Assembly: GCA_045602425.1 (NCBI GenBank) | Contig: JAZSBO010000005.1 | Span: 1-64,000, forward strand | Length of the DNA: 64,000 bases | Source of the DNA: RGIG9608 sp045602425 | Lineage (GTDB): Bacteria; Bacteroidota; Bacteroidia; Bacteroidales; Paludibacteraceae | Direction of reading: 5' to 3' | In this document: positions 1 to 8,079 of the stretch, in pieces | Layout: each line of letters begins with the position of its first letter | Numbering within the stretch: position 1 is the stretch's first letter | Program-made: the position numbers and the translations under genes | Notes under the pieces: model-generated | Told to the model about the DNA's origin: nothing | Seen by the model: the letters and a program-made list of their open reading frames with translations, nothing else | The model's database searches: none

Positions 1-1
1 T

Positions 2-553
2 TTTGTTCGTGAAATCGCAGATTTGTACAGTGCTCGTTTTCACCACCTCGCAGAAATCGGTATTGTAAAAGAAATGTCTTTTGAAATTGATAGCAAAGAT
101 TTCGAAGACAAATACCGTGACTTAGAAGATGTCCGTTATGCAACACCTTTCAAAATGATGTTTGAGCAATTAGCCGAAGTAGATGAATTGCCTTGCTTGT
201 ATCGTTGGGAGATTACATCGCCCTATGATGCAGAACAAATCAAACAAACCGTCAGTCAATTGCCCAAATATACACCTCGTGTACTAAAAAAAGCAGTAAC
301 AAGAGAAAATACGCTTTATGTAGGTAAAGTGCAGCAGAATATTGTCGGAAGAGTTATTCAACATCTTGGCTACCACCTCAATCAAGCATTGCATGGTTTG
401 CAACTCAATGATTGGGCAAAAGCAATGAACTTAAGGTTTAAACTGCATATTATTGTTTTGCCATACGATGTAATACCTGTACAAGAGATTTTCGAGACAG
501 AACTCGCTCTCAAATACGAACCACTAATTGGAATACATTATAATCATGAGTAA
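2..553 (+). CDS. GIY-YIG-like nuclease-domain protein, 5' end outside window
   Basis: The frame is open from base 2, so the N-terminus is missing; 183 residues are visible and the TTG at 23 is only internal. The C-terminal half shows what a GIY-YIG fold needs, in order: LYRW near the start of the domain (GIY position), LYVGK (YIG position), an Arg in GRVIQHLG, HGLQL, and a late Glu in FETELALKYEP (metal-ligand position). GIY-YIG domains cut or nick DNA, but divergent copies also occur in uncharacterised bacterial proteins. The stop overlaps the start of the next gene (ATGAGTAA), so the two are probably translated together. The family assignment is by motif only; the real target is unknown. 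Confidence 0.5.
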   Translation, partial: FVREIADLYSARFHHLAEIGIVKEMSFEIDSKDFEDKYRDLEDVRYATPFKMMFEQLAEVDELPCLYRWEITSPYDAEQIKQTVSQLPKYTPRVLKKAVTRENTLYVGKVQQNIVGRVIQHLGYHLNQALHGLQLNDWAKAMNLRFKLHIIVLPYDVIPVQEIFETELALKYEPLIGIHYNHE

Positions 554-1958
554 TTTTTCAGATAGTTTTTGGAGGAGAGCAGGTAAAAATACTGCTGATA
601 GAGTTAGTAATGCCATCTTTGGCGATAATTGGGCTCGTCCATATAAGCGCATAACAGACGAAGCAAAAGCAGAAGCAATAAAACAACGAGCAGAAGCAAT
701 GAAACAACGAGCAGAAGCTATTGCTAATGTTCACAATACACGAGCAGAAATTGCAGAGAAAAATCAATTAAATGCAATTGATGCTGCTGTTCTCAAAAAT
801 GTAGATAAAGTTATATCAATGCCTTTTGCAGAGGACACTAATGAGCTATCCAATCAGTTAAATGGATTAGCAATACAATTGTCTACCAATTCATTTTCTA
901 AGGAAACAGCCGAAGATAAAATCAGAGCAAAGTATACAGAGGCTGTTTTTCAAAAAATCGAGCAGGGACTTAGTATATTACTTGCAAAAGATCCATATAA
1001 TGTTAATGTAGAATACATTTACAAAGCCTATTTGAAAGGGAAAAAAGAACGCAGGAAATCCACTGTGTTAGGAATTATATGGGCAATCATTCTTCTATCA
1101 TTCCTGATGGGTATAGGCCTTGCAATGGAAGGCAATGGCGCGTTACTTGGTATGACTATAATAGCTGCAATTATTACATTGTGCATTTGGATAAATGTAG
1201 TGATTATGCGAGCAATTAAAAATAGGCGAAGATTGAGAAACGCACGCAAAGAATTTGATTTGAAACAAGCAAAATATAATACAACTGGACAAACAGAGCA
1301 ATATACCGCAAAAAGTACTAATAATAACGTAACATCTCATTTTAATCAAAAACAAGCATTTGATTACTTATGGAATAAGTATCGTAATTCGTTGCCATTA
1401 TTAAATGAAGGCTATCGCATTTGCCAAATATCAGGACAAAAAGATATACTTATTATTGCCATAGTAAATAGTGGCAGTGCTATTGTCTCTTTGCAACAAC
1501 ATGACTCATTCTTGTCTTCACAAGACATGCTGGCCAATAGCAGTGTTAACCTCTTAGATAGAGTCGCGCATTTAGACCTCTTCCCAATTCAGGGATTAAC
1601 ATGTACTCAAGTCGTTAGTGATGTTGTTTGTAATCCAAAAATGTTTGATTATGTGGTAGAACAAATCTCACTTAATCAAACAATAATTGAAGATGTTGTT
1701 CGTCCACGCCTAATAATTGTCTGTGATAGCGATTCACAAGCATTCCTTGGAAAATTACCAGAGTTTGTATGGATGGGTTACTCATTTAAACACCTTGAAA
1801 AAAAGCATAACGGAGACTTATACCAAATTATTGGTTTCCGTTCAGAAGAACGCATACAACCCAATAGAGCACGAACTAATTTGATAGGGACGAAGGTCTT
1901 TTTTGTACACACAGATATACCATCTGCATACGATATAAGCGCATGGTTAAAGAACTGA
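546..1958 (+). CDS. Coiled-coil, two-helix membrane protein of unknown function
   Basis: 470 residues from ATG 546, preferred over an upstream in-frame TTG at 528 because ATG 546 overlaps the previous stop as ATGAGTAA. Residues about 40-70 are an Ala/Glu/Lys/Arg heptad-like stretch with the repeats AEAIKQRAEAMKQRAEAI, predicting a coiled coil. Two hydrophobic segments lie near residues 174-194 and 200-222, followed by a very basic patch (KNRRRLRNARK), so the roughly 190-residue C-terminal domain should be cytoplasmic. That domain (for example RPRLIIVCDSDSQAFLG) matches no family I recognise. Overlap with the GIY-YIG-like gene suggests a two-gene unit, possibly accessory. No function is proposed. 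Confidence 0.7.
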   Translation: MSNFSDSFWRRAGKNTADRVSNAIFGDNWARPYKRITDEAKAEAIKQRAEAMKQRAEAIANVHNTRAEIAEKNQLNAIDAAVLKNVDKVISMPFAEDTNELSNQLNGLAIQLSTNSFSKETAEDKIRAKYTEAVFQKIEQGLSILLAKDPYNVNVEYIYKAYLKGKKERRKSTVLGIIWAIILLSFLMGIGLAMEGNGALLGMTIIAAIITLCIWINVVIMRAIKNRRRLRNARKEFDLKQAKYNTTGQTEQYTAKSTNNNVTSHFNQKQAFDYLWNKYRNSLPLLNEGYRICQISGQKDILIIAIVNSGSAIVSLQQHDSFLSSQDMLANSSVNLLDRVAHLDLFPIQGLTCTQVVSDVVCNPKMFDYVVEQISLNQTIIEDVVRPRLIIVCDSDSQAFLGKLPEFVWMGYSFKHLEKKHNGDLYQIIGFRSEERIQPNRARTNLIGTKVFFVHTDIPSAYDISAWLKN

Positions 1959-2366
1959 ACTTTATTTTTAGGTAGATACAAAGGATCAAACATACCTATG
2001 ATTCTATAAACAGACACCAAAGCGGGAAGGATAGTAAACACTACACTTCCCGCGTGTTATATATACCATTTTACTCTCAAAAATCACCTATCTTCGGCAC
2101 AAAATTACCACAATGCAGAAGATACGGCATTACTATATTATATAGAGGCACATCGAAAAACGGAAAGGTGAAAGGTGAAAAGTGAAAAGTGAAAACGGAA
2201 GAATGAAAGCCACAGAAAGCCCACAAGAGTCCTTATTTATTGTGCTAATCCAAATTTTTGAACGAATTTTCGGAATACGATAAGCATATCCCATAAAAGA
2301 AACTACTATCATAACACCAGACAATTATTTGGAGTGGTTGTTATAAAGTATAACTAAGATTCTCTT
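1959..2366. other. Intergenic region without a gene; hairpin and 7-bp tandem repeat
   Basis: No credible reading frame. GCGGGAAG (2022-2029) pairs perfectly with CTTCCCGC (2046-2053), and a second stem TAGT/ACTA lies inside the loop; it may end transcription of the upstream pair although no T-tract follows. On the minus strand a TAATTTTG -7 element (2100-2107) points toward this hairpin, with no gene behind it. Positions 2164-2198 hold five tandem 7-base units (AAAGGTG twice, AAAAGTG twice, AAAACGG). Confidence 0.55.
2164..2198. repeat. Short tandem repeat, five 7-base units
   Basis: Units AAAGGTG, AAAGGTG, AAAAGTG, AAAAGTG, AAAACGG run head to tail in non-coding sequence. Probably a slippage-prone simple repeat; its distance from any promoter argues against a phase-variation role. 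Confidence 0.8.
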
Positions 2367-3140
2367 TTACTCAATATTCTTTCGTACTTTTTTGAGGAAG
2401 GTCTGCATGGCATCAGTGTCTTTTTGGCGAATGATGTCAAGCAGAAGTTCTAGCTCGGTTTGTATTTTTTCTACCTGATTGGGTGTGTGTGGATTGAAAA
2501 GAATCTCGGAAAGCAAATAATCGTCTTCCGAGAGCAATCCGCGAGCCACAGTCATGTGTTTTTTGAACGTCGTACCCGGAGCATCTTGGTGCTTCATAAT
2601 GGCAGAAAAAACCAACGACGACACAAACGGCAACGAAAGCGAATAAGCAATCGTTTCGTCGTGTTCTTCAAAAGAGTATTCAAAAATGTTCAGTTTGAGC
2701 GAGTTATAGAAATCTTTGAAAAACATTTTTCCCAAATAATCGGATTCGGCAATAATAATGGCGTTTTCATTCGAAAGGTTGTCAAGTCGAGCAAACGTTG
2801 GTCCAAACATTGGATGTGTAGAAACAAAACGCATTCCCGTTTTTTTGTAAAATTTGGGAAGCCCCGTTTTTACCGAAGCAATATCGGACAAAATACAATC
2901 TTTGGAAACGTAGGGCAATACTTTTTCAAACGCATCGATGGTGTATTTTATAGTAGCAGCATTGATAACGAGTTCGGGATTGAACTTACGAACACTCTCC
3001 AATTCGCTCATTCGTTGCGTATTGAACACAAATCGCAAACGCGAAGCGTCGGGATCGTATAGCGCAACTTCGTGTTTCAAACAGAGAGCGTCGGTAAAAA
3101 ACGTTCCCATTTTCCCTGCACCTAAAATCAATATTCTCAT
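2367..3140 (-). CDS. tyrA: Prephenate dehydrogenase
   Basis: Converts prephenate to 4-hydroxyphenylpyruvate, the tyrosine branch, using NAD(P)+. The 257-residue protein starts with a Rossmann motif GAGKMG (residues 7-12); STHPMFGP contains the conserved His of this family, followed by the all-helical dimerisation domain. The length fits a monofunctional TyrA without ACT or chorismate mutase domains; the mutase is supplied by the upstream gene. Last gene of a leftward four-gene aromatic operon, 13 bases after the DAHP synthase-chorismate mutase gene, and therefore expected to be under the Phe/Tyr leader at 6346-6396. Confidence 0.92.
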   Translation of the reverse strand: MRILILGAGKMGTFFTDALCLKHEVALYDPDASRLRFVFNTQRMSELESVRKFNPELVINAATIKYTIDAFEKVLPYVSKDCILSDIASVKTGLPKFYKKTGMRFVSTHPMFGPTFARLDNLSNENAIIIAESDYLGKMFFKDFYNSLKLNIFEYSFEEHDETIAYSLSLPFVSSLVFSAIMKHQDAPGTTFKKHMTVARGLLSEDDYLLSEILFNPHTPNQVEKIQTELELLLDIIRQKDTDAMQTFLKKVRKNIE

Positions 3141-3153
3141 TTTGCCGAAAAGT

Positions 3154-4221
3154 TTATTTGTTAATAATTTCTACTTGCTGACGCACCGACTCTTCGTGAA
3201 TAGCCTCAAACACTTTTTTCATAAATTCGCTATCCATACCGCATTGTACGGCTTGAATGCCACGTTTGTTGATAATTTCATCGTAGCGCCCCGATTGGAA
3301 AATAGTCATATTATGCTCTTTTTTGAATACACCTATTTCACGCGAAATTCGCATACGTTTTGCCAAGGTTTCTATCAACTGATTATCGCATTCATCGATT
3401 TGTGAACGCAATTCGCTCAAGTTTTCAGTAGTTTGTTTTCCTTCACGAATTACCAAAAGATTCAGAATATAACTTAAAATATCTGGCGTTACTTGTTGCA
3501 TTGCATCGCTCCAAGCACAATCAGGATTTTCGTGTGACTCTACCATCAAACCATCGAAATTCAAGTCCATAGCTTGCTGGCAAAGTGGGGCAATCAACTC
3601 ACGTTTTCCACCAATGTGACTTGGATCGCAAATGATTGGCAATTTTGGCAAGCGACGACGAAGTTCAATAGGAATGTGCCATTGTGGGATATTTCTGTAA
3701 ATTTTTTTGTCATACGAACTAAATCCACGATGAATAACACCAAGTTGTTTGATTCCTGCATTGTTTAGTCGTTCCAATGCTCCAATCCAAAGTTCTAAAT
3801 CAGGATTGACAGGGTTTTTTACCAATACTGGAATATCTACTCCACGTAGTGAATCGGCAATTTCTTGTACAGCAAAAGGGTTGGCCGACGTTCTTGCTCC
3901 AATCCAAAGCAAGTCGATGTCGTGTTTCAAAACCTCTTCGACGTGTTTGGCAGTTGCTACTTCGGTGGCTACACGCATACCTGTTTCTTGCTTTACACGT
4001 TGCAACCAAGGCAAACCTTTTTCTCCAACACCTTCGAATCCTCCTGGTTTAGTGCGAGGTTTCCAAATCCCTGCACGGAAAATTTTTATGCCTTTTGATG
4101 CTAACTGTTTAGCTGTGTTTAGTGTTTGTTCTTCCGACTCTGCACTGCAAGGTCCAGCTATTACTACGGGGCGTTTGCCTTCAACACCTTCCAATTTTAT
4201 TTCTTTCAAATCAAGTTCCAT
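3154..4221 (-). CDS. aroF: Bifunctional DAHP synthase / chorismate mutase
   Basis: Catalyses the first step of the shikimate pathway (PEP + erythrose 4-phosphate) and the chorismate-to-prephenate branch step. Residues about 1-255 form a DAHP synthase of the KDO8P-synthase-like class (VVIAGPCSAES, WKPRTKPGGFEG, CDPSHIGGKREL). Residues about 265-355 form an AroQ-type chorismate mutase (LRSQIDECDNQLIETLAKRM). Such fusions let the mutase domain confer feedback control on the synthase. It lies between the aminotransferase (27-base gap) and tyrA. The symbol is approximate, since aroF, aroG and aroA have all been used for this fusion. Confidence 0.93.
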   Translation of the reverse strand: MELDLKEIKLEGVEGKRPVVIAGPCSAESEEQTLNTAKQLASKGIKIFRAGIWKPRTKPGGFEGVGEKGLPWLQRVKQETGMRVATEVATAKHVEEVLKHDIDLLWIGARTSANPFAVQEIADSLRGVDIPVLVKNPVNPDLELWIGALERLNNAGIKQLGVIHRGFSSYDKKIYRNIPQWHIPIELRRRLPKLPIICDPSHIGGKRELIAPLCQQAMDLNFDGLMVESHENPDCAWSDAMQQVTPDILSYILNLLVIREGKQTTENLSELRSQIDECDNQLIETLAKRMRISREIGVFKKEHNMTIFQSGRYDEIINKRGIQAVQCGMDSEFMKKVFEAIHEESVRQQVEIINK

Positions 4222-4248
4222 ATCTTAAAAAAAGTTGTTTCGTTTTGT

Positions 4249-5421
4249 TTATAAATTTTGTTTAATTCTATTCAATGCTTCTGCTAATTTTTCTTCTTTG
4301 GCGCAAAGCGAAATGCGAATATAGCGACTTCCGTTCGAACCGAAAATAAATCCTGGCGTGATAAATACGCGAGCTTTGTGCAATACTTTTTCGGTAAGTT
4401 CTTCGACATTGGTATAAGTATCTGGAATTCGTCCCCAGAGAAACATACCTACTTGTGTTTTGTCGAAAACGCAATTGAGTGTAGTCATAATTTCCTCAGC
4501 AAGTTTTCTTCGGCGGCTATAAACGTTGAAGTTTGCCTCTTCGTGCCACGCTTCGCTGTTGTTGTAAGCTTGTGCAGCAGCCAACTGCATTGGGCGGAAA
4601 GTGCCCGAATCGATATTGCTTTTTATCTTCAAAATCCATTGAACAAATTGTTCATTTGTTGCCAACATTCCTACACGCCAACCGGGCATATTATGACTTT
4701 TACTCATCGAATTGAATTCAATGCAATAGTTTTTTGCATCGGGAATGTTTAGTATGCTTATTGGTTTCCGATTAAGAATAAAACTATACGGATTGTCGTT
4801 CACCACAACGATGTTTTTTCGTTTTGCAAAATCAACTAGTCGGGCATACAAGTCAAGTGTGGCATTTGCTCCTGTAGGCATATTAGGATAGTTTGTCCAC
4901 ATTATTTTCACCCGACTCAAATCCATTTTTTCCAAAACCTCAAAATCAGGTTGCCAATTATTTTCTGGTAACAAATCGTAGTTTACGACCTCGCAACCCA
5001 AAATTTTGCTAAGCGATGTGTAGGTTGGATAACCTGGATTAGGAACTAATACTTGGTCTCCAACATTTGCCAATGCCAACGTTACGTGCAAAATTCCCTC
5101 TTTCGATCCAATAAGTGGTTGAATTTCAGTTGCGGGATTCAAATCGACGTTGTACCAACGTCTGTAAAACGATGCCATTGCTTGCCGAAGTTCGGGAATT
5201 CCGACAGTTGGTTGGTAACCATGAACATCTTCTCTTTTTGCATTTTGACAAAGCACGTCAATCGTTTCGGGTGATGGAGGCATATCGGGACTCCCTATCC
5301 CCAAACTAATAATATCTTTCCCCTCCGCATTTAGGGCGGCTATTTCCTTCAGTTTTTTCGAAAAATAATATTCGGTTACTGCATTAAGCCGGACTGCTGG
5401 CTGTATATTTTTTTTATTCAT
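4249..5421 (-). CDS. PLP-dependent class I/II aminotransferase (aromatic pathway)
   Basis: 390 residues, fold-type I. The PLP lysine is K241 in FNSMSKSHNMPGWRVG; the NDNPYS segment near residue 208 carries the pyridine-binding Asp position, and ISLGIGSPDMPPS near residue 38 is the N-terminal substrate loop. It resembles LL-diaminopimelate/aspartate-type enzymes, but its position between pheA (1-base gap) and aroF implies that it makes Phe and/or Tyr from phenylpyruvate and 4-hydroxyphenylpyruvate. The role is inferred from context; the enzyme class is clear. Confidence 0.88.
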   Translation of the reverse strand: MNKKNIQPAVRLNAVTEYYFSKKLKEIAALNAEGKDIISLGIGSPDMPPSPETIDVLCQNAKREDVHGYQPTVGIPELRQAMASFYRRWYNVDLNPATEIQPLIGSKEGILHVTLALANVGDQVLVPNPGYPTYTSLSKILGCEVVNYDLLPENNWQPDFEVLEKMDLSRVKIMWTNYPNMPTGANATLDLYARLVDFAKRKNIVVVNDNPYSFILNRKPISILNIPDAKNYCIEFNSMSKSHNMPGWRVGMLATNEQFVQWILKIKSNIDSGTFRPMQLAAAQAYNNSEAWHEEANFNVYSRRRKLAEEIMTTLNCVFDKTQVGMFLWGRIPDTYTNVEELTEKVLHKARVFITPGFIFGSNGSRYIRISLCAKEEKLAEALNRIKQNL

Positions 5422-5422
5422 C

Positions 5423-6256
5423 TCACACTACAAAAGCTTTATATTCTCCAAGATTTCTAAATTCGTTTGCAAAAGGTTTTACCGCACTAAGTGCTTGTTG
5501 GTAACGTTCATAATCGTCATATTCAAGTGTGATATAAAAACGATATTCCCACTCTTTCCCAATAATTGGCAATGACTGAATTTTTGACAAATTGATATGA
5601 TAAAACGAAAAAATGGTAAGTATTTTCGACAAACTTCCTTCTTCGTGAGGTACGGTAAGCATAAGCGAAGCTTTATTTGTTTCGTTAGCTATATTCCATT
5701 TGTTTGCATTCTTTTGGTTGGTAACTACCAAAAAACGTGTAAAATTGTGTTTGTTAGTTTCGATACCCTCGGCAAGAATTTCTAAATTGTAAATTTCAGC
5801 TGCCAATCGTCCACAAATTGCGGCTTGACCTTTTAGTTGTTTTTCTGCAATTTCTCTTGCACTAAAAGCGGTATCTTCGCTTTCAACCGCTTTTATCGTT
5901 TTGTGGCGCGAAAGAAATTCTTCACACTGCATCAACGCAATAGGATGCGAATGAACTTCTGTTATATCTTCTAGTTTCTGATTAGGCAAAGCCACCAACG
6001 AATGTTCTATACGCAATTTATATTCACCGATAATTTGCAAATCGCTATTGCTTATCAAATGGTGATTTTGCAACAAACTTCCCGCAATGGTGTTCTCAAT
6101 GGCGATAATACCAAAGTTGTCATTTTGTGGTGTTACTTGTTCGAAAATATCTTTGAATGTAAGGCAAGGTATGATATTAACCTCCTCACCGAAGAATTTT
6201 CGTGCGGCAATTTCGTGAAACGAACCTGCAATTCCTTGTATAGCTACTTTTTTCAT
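5423..6256 (-). CDS. pheA: Prephenate dehydratase
   Basis: Makes phenylpyruvate from prephenate. The first 180 or so residues are the periplasmic-binding-protein-like catalytic domain, with the NFTRFLVV catalytic motif; the last 80 are an ACT domain (TVPHEEGSLSKILTIF) that binds Phe for feedback inhibition. I place the start at ATG 6256 (277 residues). The frame stays open upstream to 6313, but that extension would translate the terminator hairpin at 6269-6298 and lacks homology to PheA N-termini (MKKVAIQGIAGSFHE is the usual beginning). First structural gene of the operon. Confidence 0.93.
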   Translation of the reverse strand: MKKVAIQGIAGSFHEIAARKFFGEEVNIIPCLTFKDIFEQVTPQNDNFGIIAIENTIAGSLLQNHHLISNSDLQIIGEYKLRIEHSLVALPNQKLEDITEVHSHPIALMQCEEFLSRHKTIKAVESEDTAFSAREIAEKQLKGQAAICGRLAAEIYNLEILAEGIETNKHNFTRFLVVTNQKNANKWNIANETNKASLMLTVPHEEGSLSKILTIFSFYHINLSKIQSLPIIGKEWEYRFYITLEYDDYERYQQALSAVKPFANEFRNLGEYKAFVV

Positions 6257-6268
6257 TTTTTGTATATT

Positions 6269-6298
6269 AAAAAATCCCGCTCGTGTGAGCGGGATTTT
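6269..6298 (-). terminator. Intrinsic terminator/attenuator before pheA
   Basis: On the minus strand AAAATCCCGCTC (6298-6287), loop ACAC, GAGCGGGATTTT (6282-6271) form a perfect 12-bp stem continuing into a T-run (6274-6269). It ends only 12 bases before the pheA ATG. The 5' arm can alternatively pair with 6345-6335, which would prevent termination. Confidence 0.9.
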
Positions 6299-6345
6299 AT
6301 CTTTTTTTATCAATTTCTTAACTATTTACACAACAAATCCCGCTC
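6287..6345 (-). promoter_or_regulatory. Antiterminator pairing of the pheA leader
   Basis: GAGCGGGATTT at 6345-6335, starting on the base after the leader-peptide stop codon, is perfectly complementary over 11 bp to AAATCCCGCTC at 6297-6287, the 5' arm of the terminator. The two pairings are mutually exclusive. A ribosome that finishes the leader peptide would cover the first segment and let the terminator form; one stalled upstream on Phe/Tyr codons would leave it free to pair. Confidence 0.82.
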
Positions 6346-6396
6346 TTATTTATTAAAATAAAAGTAAAAAAAGAAATATTGAAAAAATTGAATCAT
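6346..6396 (-). CDS. pheL: Phe/Tyr-rich leader peptide of the pheA operon
   Basis: A 16-codon frame reads MIQFFQYFFFYFYFNK followed by TAA: 7 Phe and 3 Tyr among 16 residues, 8 of them in the run from residue 7 to 14. It lies between a TAAGTTTG -7 element and a three-segment attenuator and ends on the base before the antiterminator segment. The operon behind it makes both Phe and Tyr, matching the codons. Homopolymeric T could give Phe codons by chance in AT-rich DNA, but the ATG, the interspersed Tyr codons, the stop position and the RNA pairings together make chance unlikely. The symbol is by analogy with enterobacterial pheL. Confidence 0.85.
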   Translation of the reverse strand: MIQFFQYFFFYFYFNK

Positions 6397-6410
6397 CGTA
6401 AATCAAATAC

Positions 6411-6418
6411 CAAACTTA
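6411..6418 (-). promoter_or_regulatory. -7 promoter element for the pheA leader
   Basis: TAAGTTTG on the minus strand fits TAnnTTTG. The leader ATG follows 14 bases later, giving a leader RNA of about 135 bases to the attenuator. No clear -33 element is visible; readthrough from the upstream gene is also possible. Confidence 0.55.
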
Positions 6419-6420
6419 TA

Positions 6421-6861
6421 TTACTCTTGCGAATCTGTATTTGTAGTTGCGGGATCACCAAGCATTTCGCCAAAATTCTCATTTTTAAATTCGTAACGTA
6501 TTCCTCCAACACGATATAACTTTACACGATCTCCAATAAATTTCAAAGCCCATTTTTTAGTTGTTGGGACTCCGTCCATTTCTATCAAACTTAAATCAGG
6601 ATAAACCTTATCACGAACAATACCACTAATTACTCTAAACGAAAGTGTTTGTCCATCCATCTTCACAGTACACATATCGTACAAAGTTTCAGGATCTTTC
6701 GTTAGATTAATTGTAATAGTCATCGGAGTCTCTGTAACACAATCGTTCAAATTACTAACACAGAAATTAAAACTATAATTAAACTTATCTTTTTTCTCAT
6801 CTGCAGCAAAAACTACACAACTAAAAATTACCAACAATAATGTAAAAAGTGTCTTTTTCAT
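6421..6861 (-). CDS. Small exported protein of unknown function
   Basis: 146 residues from ATG 6861 (an in-frame TTG lies two codons upstream). Residues 1-20 are a typical signal peptide (KKTLFTLLLVIFSCVVFAA) with cleavage after FAA. The mature part is mostly beta-strand-like, has two Cys near the N-terminus (FCVSNLNDC) that could form a disulfide, and ends in a polar tail. No family recognised. It ends 24 bases before the pheA leader ATG and reads in the same direction, so its transcript could run into the attenuator. Confidence 0.75.
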   Translation of the reverse strand: MKKTLFTLLLVIFSCVVFAADEKKDKFNYSFNFCVSNLNDCVTETPMTITINLTKDPETLYDMCTVKMDGQTLSFRVISGIVRDKVYPDLSLIEMDGVPTTKKWALKFIGDRVKLYRVGGIRYEFKNENFGEMLGDPATTNTDSQE

Positions 6862-7007
6862 AGTCAAAAAATTATTTTTAAATGAAACGCAAACATAATA
6901 TTTTATTTACGTTTATCAAAAAAAACTCTAAAATATTTTCATTTTTTTTCATTTTCACTTTATAACAAATCTAAGTTCTTTTATAAACTCATCTCAAAGA
7001 AAAATCG

Positions 7008-7015
7008 TAATTTTG
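7008..7015 (+). promoter_or_regulatory. -7 promoter element for pheS
   Basis: TAATTTTG followed by CA, 26 bases before the pheS ATG, matches TAnnTTTG. The short leader contains no ATG, so unlike pheA there is no leader-peptide control here. Confidence 0.7.
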
Positions 7016-7041
7016 CAAAAATTAAAAACAGAAAGAATAAA

Positions 7042-8061
7042 ATGATTGAAAAAATTAACAATCTGACAAACGTCATCGAGAACCTAACTGCAAATAACAA
7101 TGAAGAAGTAGAAGTTCTTCGTATAAAATATTTAAGTAAAAAAGGTGAGATTACGGCTCTCTTTAACGATTTTAGAGAAGTCCCAAACGAACAAAAGCGA
7201 GAAATTGGGCAAAAGTTAAATCAATTAAGGAATCTTGCACAAGATAAAATAAAATCATTGAAAGATGCTTTTGAAAAAACCTCTCTCTCTGTACAAGATT
7301 TAGATTTATCTCGTCCTTGCGATCCTATCGAGATTGGGACAAGACATCCGCTCTCATTAATTAAAAATGAAATTATAGAAATATTTTCAAAATTAGGTTT
7401 TGTACTCGCCGAAGGTCCTGAAATAGAGGATGATTGGCATGTTTTTGAGGCATTAAACTTTCCTGCCGAACACCCTGCCCGCGATATGCAAGATACATTC
7501 TTCATCGAGAAGAATCCTGACATTTTGCTTCGCACACACACATCTTCGGTTCAAACACGTGTTATGACAACACAAAAACCTCCAATCCGAGTTATTTGTC
7601 CGGGTCGCGTTTATCGCAACGAAGCCATTTCGTATAGAGCACATTGTTTCTTTCATCAAATAGAAGGATTGTATATTGACAAAAACGTCTCATTTGCCGA
7701 TTTAAAACAAGCTCTACTTTATTTTACAAAAGAAATGTTTGGCGAAAAAACTCAAATTCGCCTTCGCCCATCTTATTTCCCATTTACTGAACCAAGTGCA
7801 GAAATGGATATTTCGTGCGATTTGTGTGGTGGCAAAGGTTGTGCATTCTGCAAACACACTGGTTGGGTAGAGATAATGGGTTGCGGGATGGTTGATCCTA
7901 ATGTATTAGACTTATGTGGTATTGATTCAAAAGAATACTCTGGCTATGCATTCGGATTTGGCGTAGAACGAATTGCAAACCTTAAATACAGAGTTAAAGA
8001 CTTAAGAATGTTTTCTGAAAATGATGTACGTTTTCTTCAACAATTCAAAAGCAGTCATTAA
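7042..8061 (+). CDS. pheS: Phenylalanyl-tRNA synthetase alpha subunit
   Basis: 339 residues, normal length. An N-terminal coiled-coil region (1 to about 90) binds tRNA-Phe; the rest is the class II catalytic core, with motif 2 around CPGRVYRNE and motif 3 as FGFGVERIANLKYRVKD near the C-terminus. A Cys-rich insertion CDLCGGKGCAFCKHTGW is typical of the family. It charges tRNA-Phe together with PheT, which is not adjacent; separate pheS and pheT loci are usual in Bacteroidota. Expressed from its own promoter, divergent from the Phe biosynthesis operon. Confidence 0.96.
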   Translation: MIEKINNLTNVIENLTANNNEEVEVLRIKYLSKKGEITALFNDFREVPNEQKREIGQKLNQLRNLAQDKIKSLKDAFEKTSLSVQDLDLSRPCDPIEIGTRHPLSLIKNEIIEIFSKLGFVLAEGPEIEDDWHVFEALNFPAEHPARDMQDTFFIEKNPDILLRTHTSSVQTRVMTTQKPPIRVICPGRVYRNEAISYRAHCFFHQIEGLYIDKNVSFADLKQALLYFTKEMFGEKTQIRLRPSYFPFTEPSAEMDISCDLCGGKGCAFCKHTGWVEIMGCGMVDPNVLDLCGIDSKEYSGYAFGFGVERIANLKYRVKDLRMFSENDVRFLQQFKSSH

Positions 8062-8079
8062 ATATTAAAATAAAACAGA

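Noticed and set aside
2460..3062. 200-residue plus-strand frame over tyrA
   Set aside because: Antisense to a full-length conserved gene; very Arg/Phe-rich, no promoter.
4378..4752. 124-residue plus-strand frame inside the aminotransferase gene
   Set aside because: Antisense shadow of a conserved enzyme, with Cys/Phe/Ser-rich composition and no start context.
6257..6313. Longer pheA reading frame starting at 6313
   Set aside because: It would translate the terminator hairpin and lacks similarity to PheA N-termini; MKKVAIQG at 6256 is the natural start.
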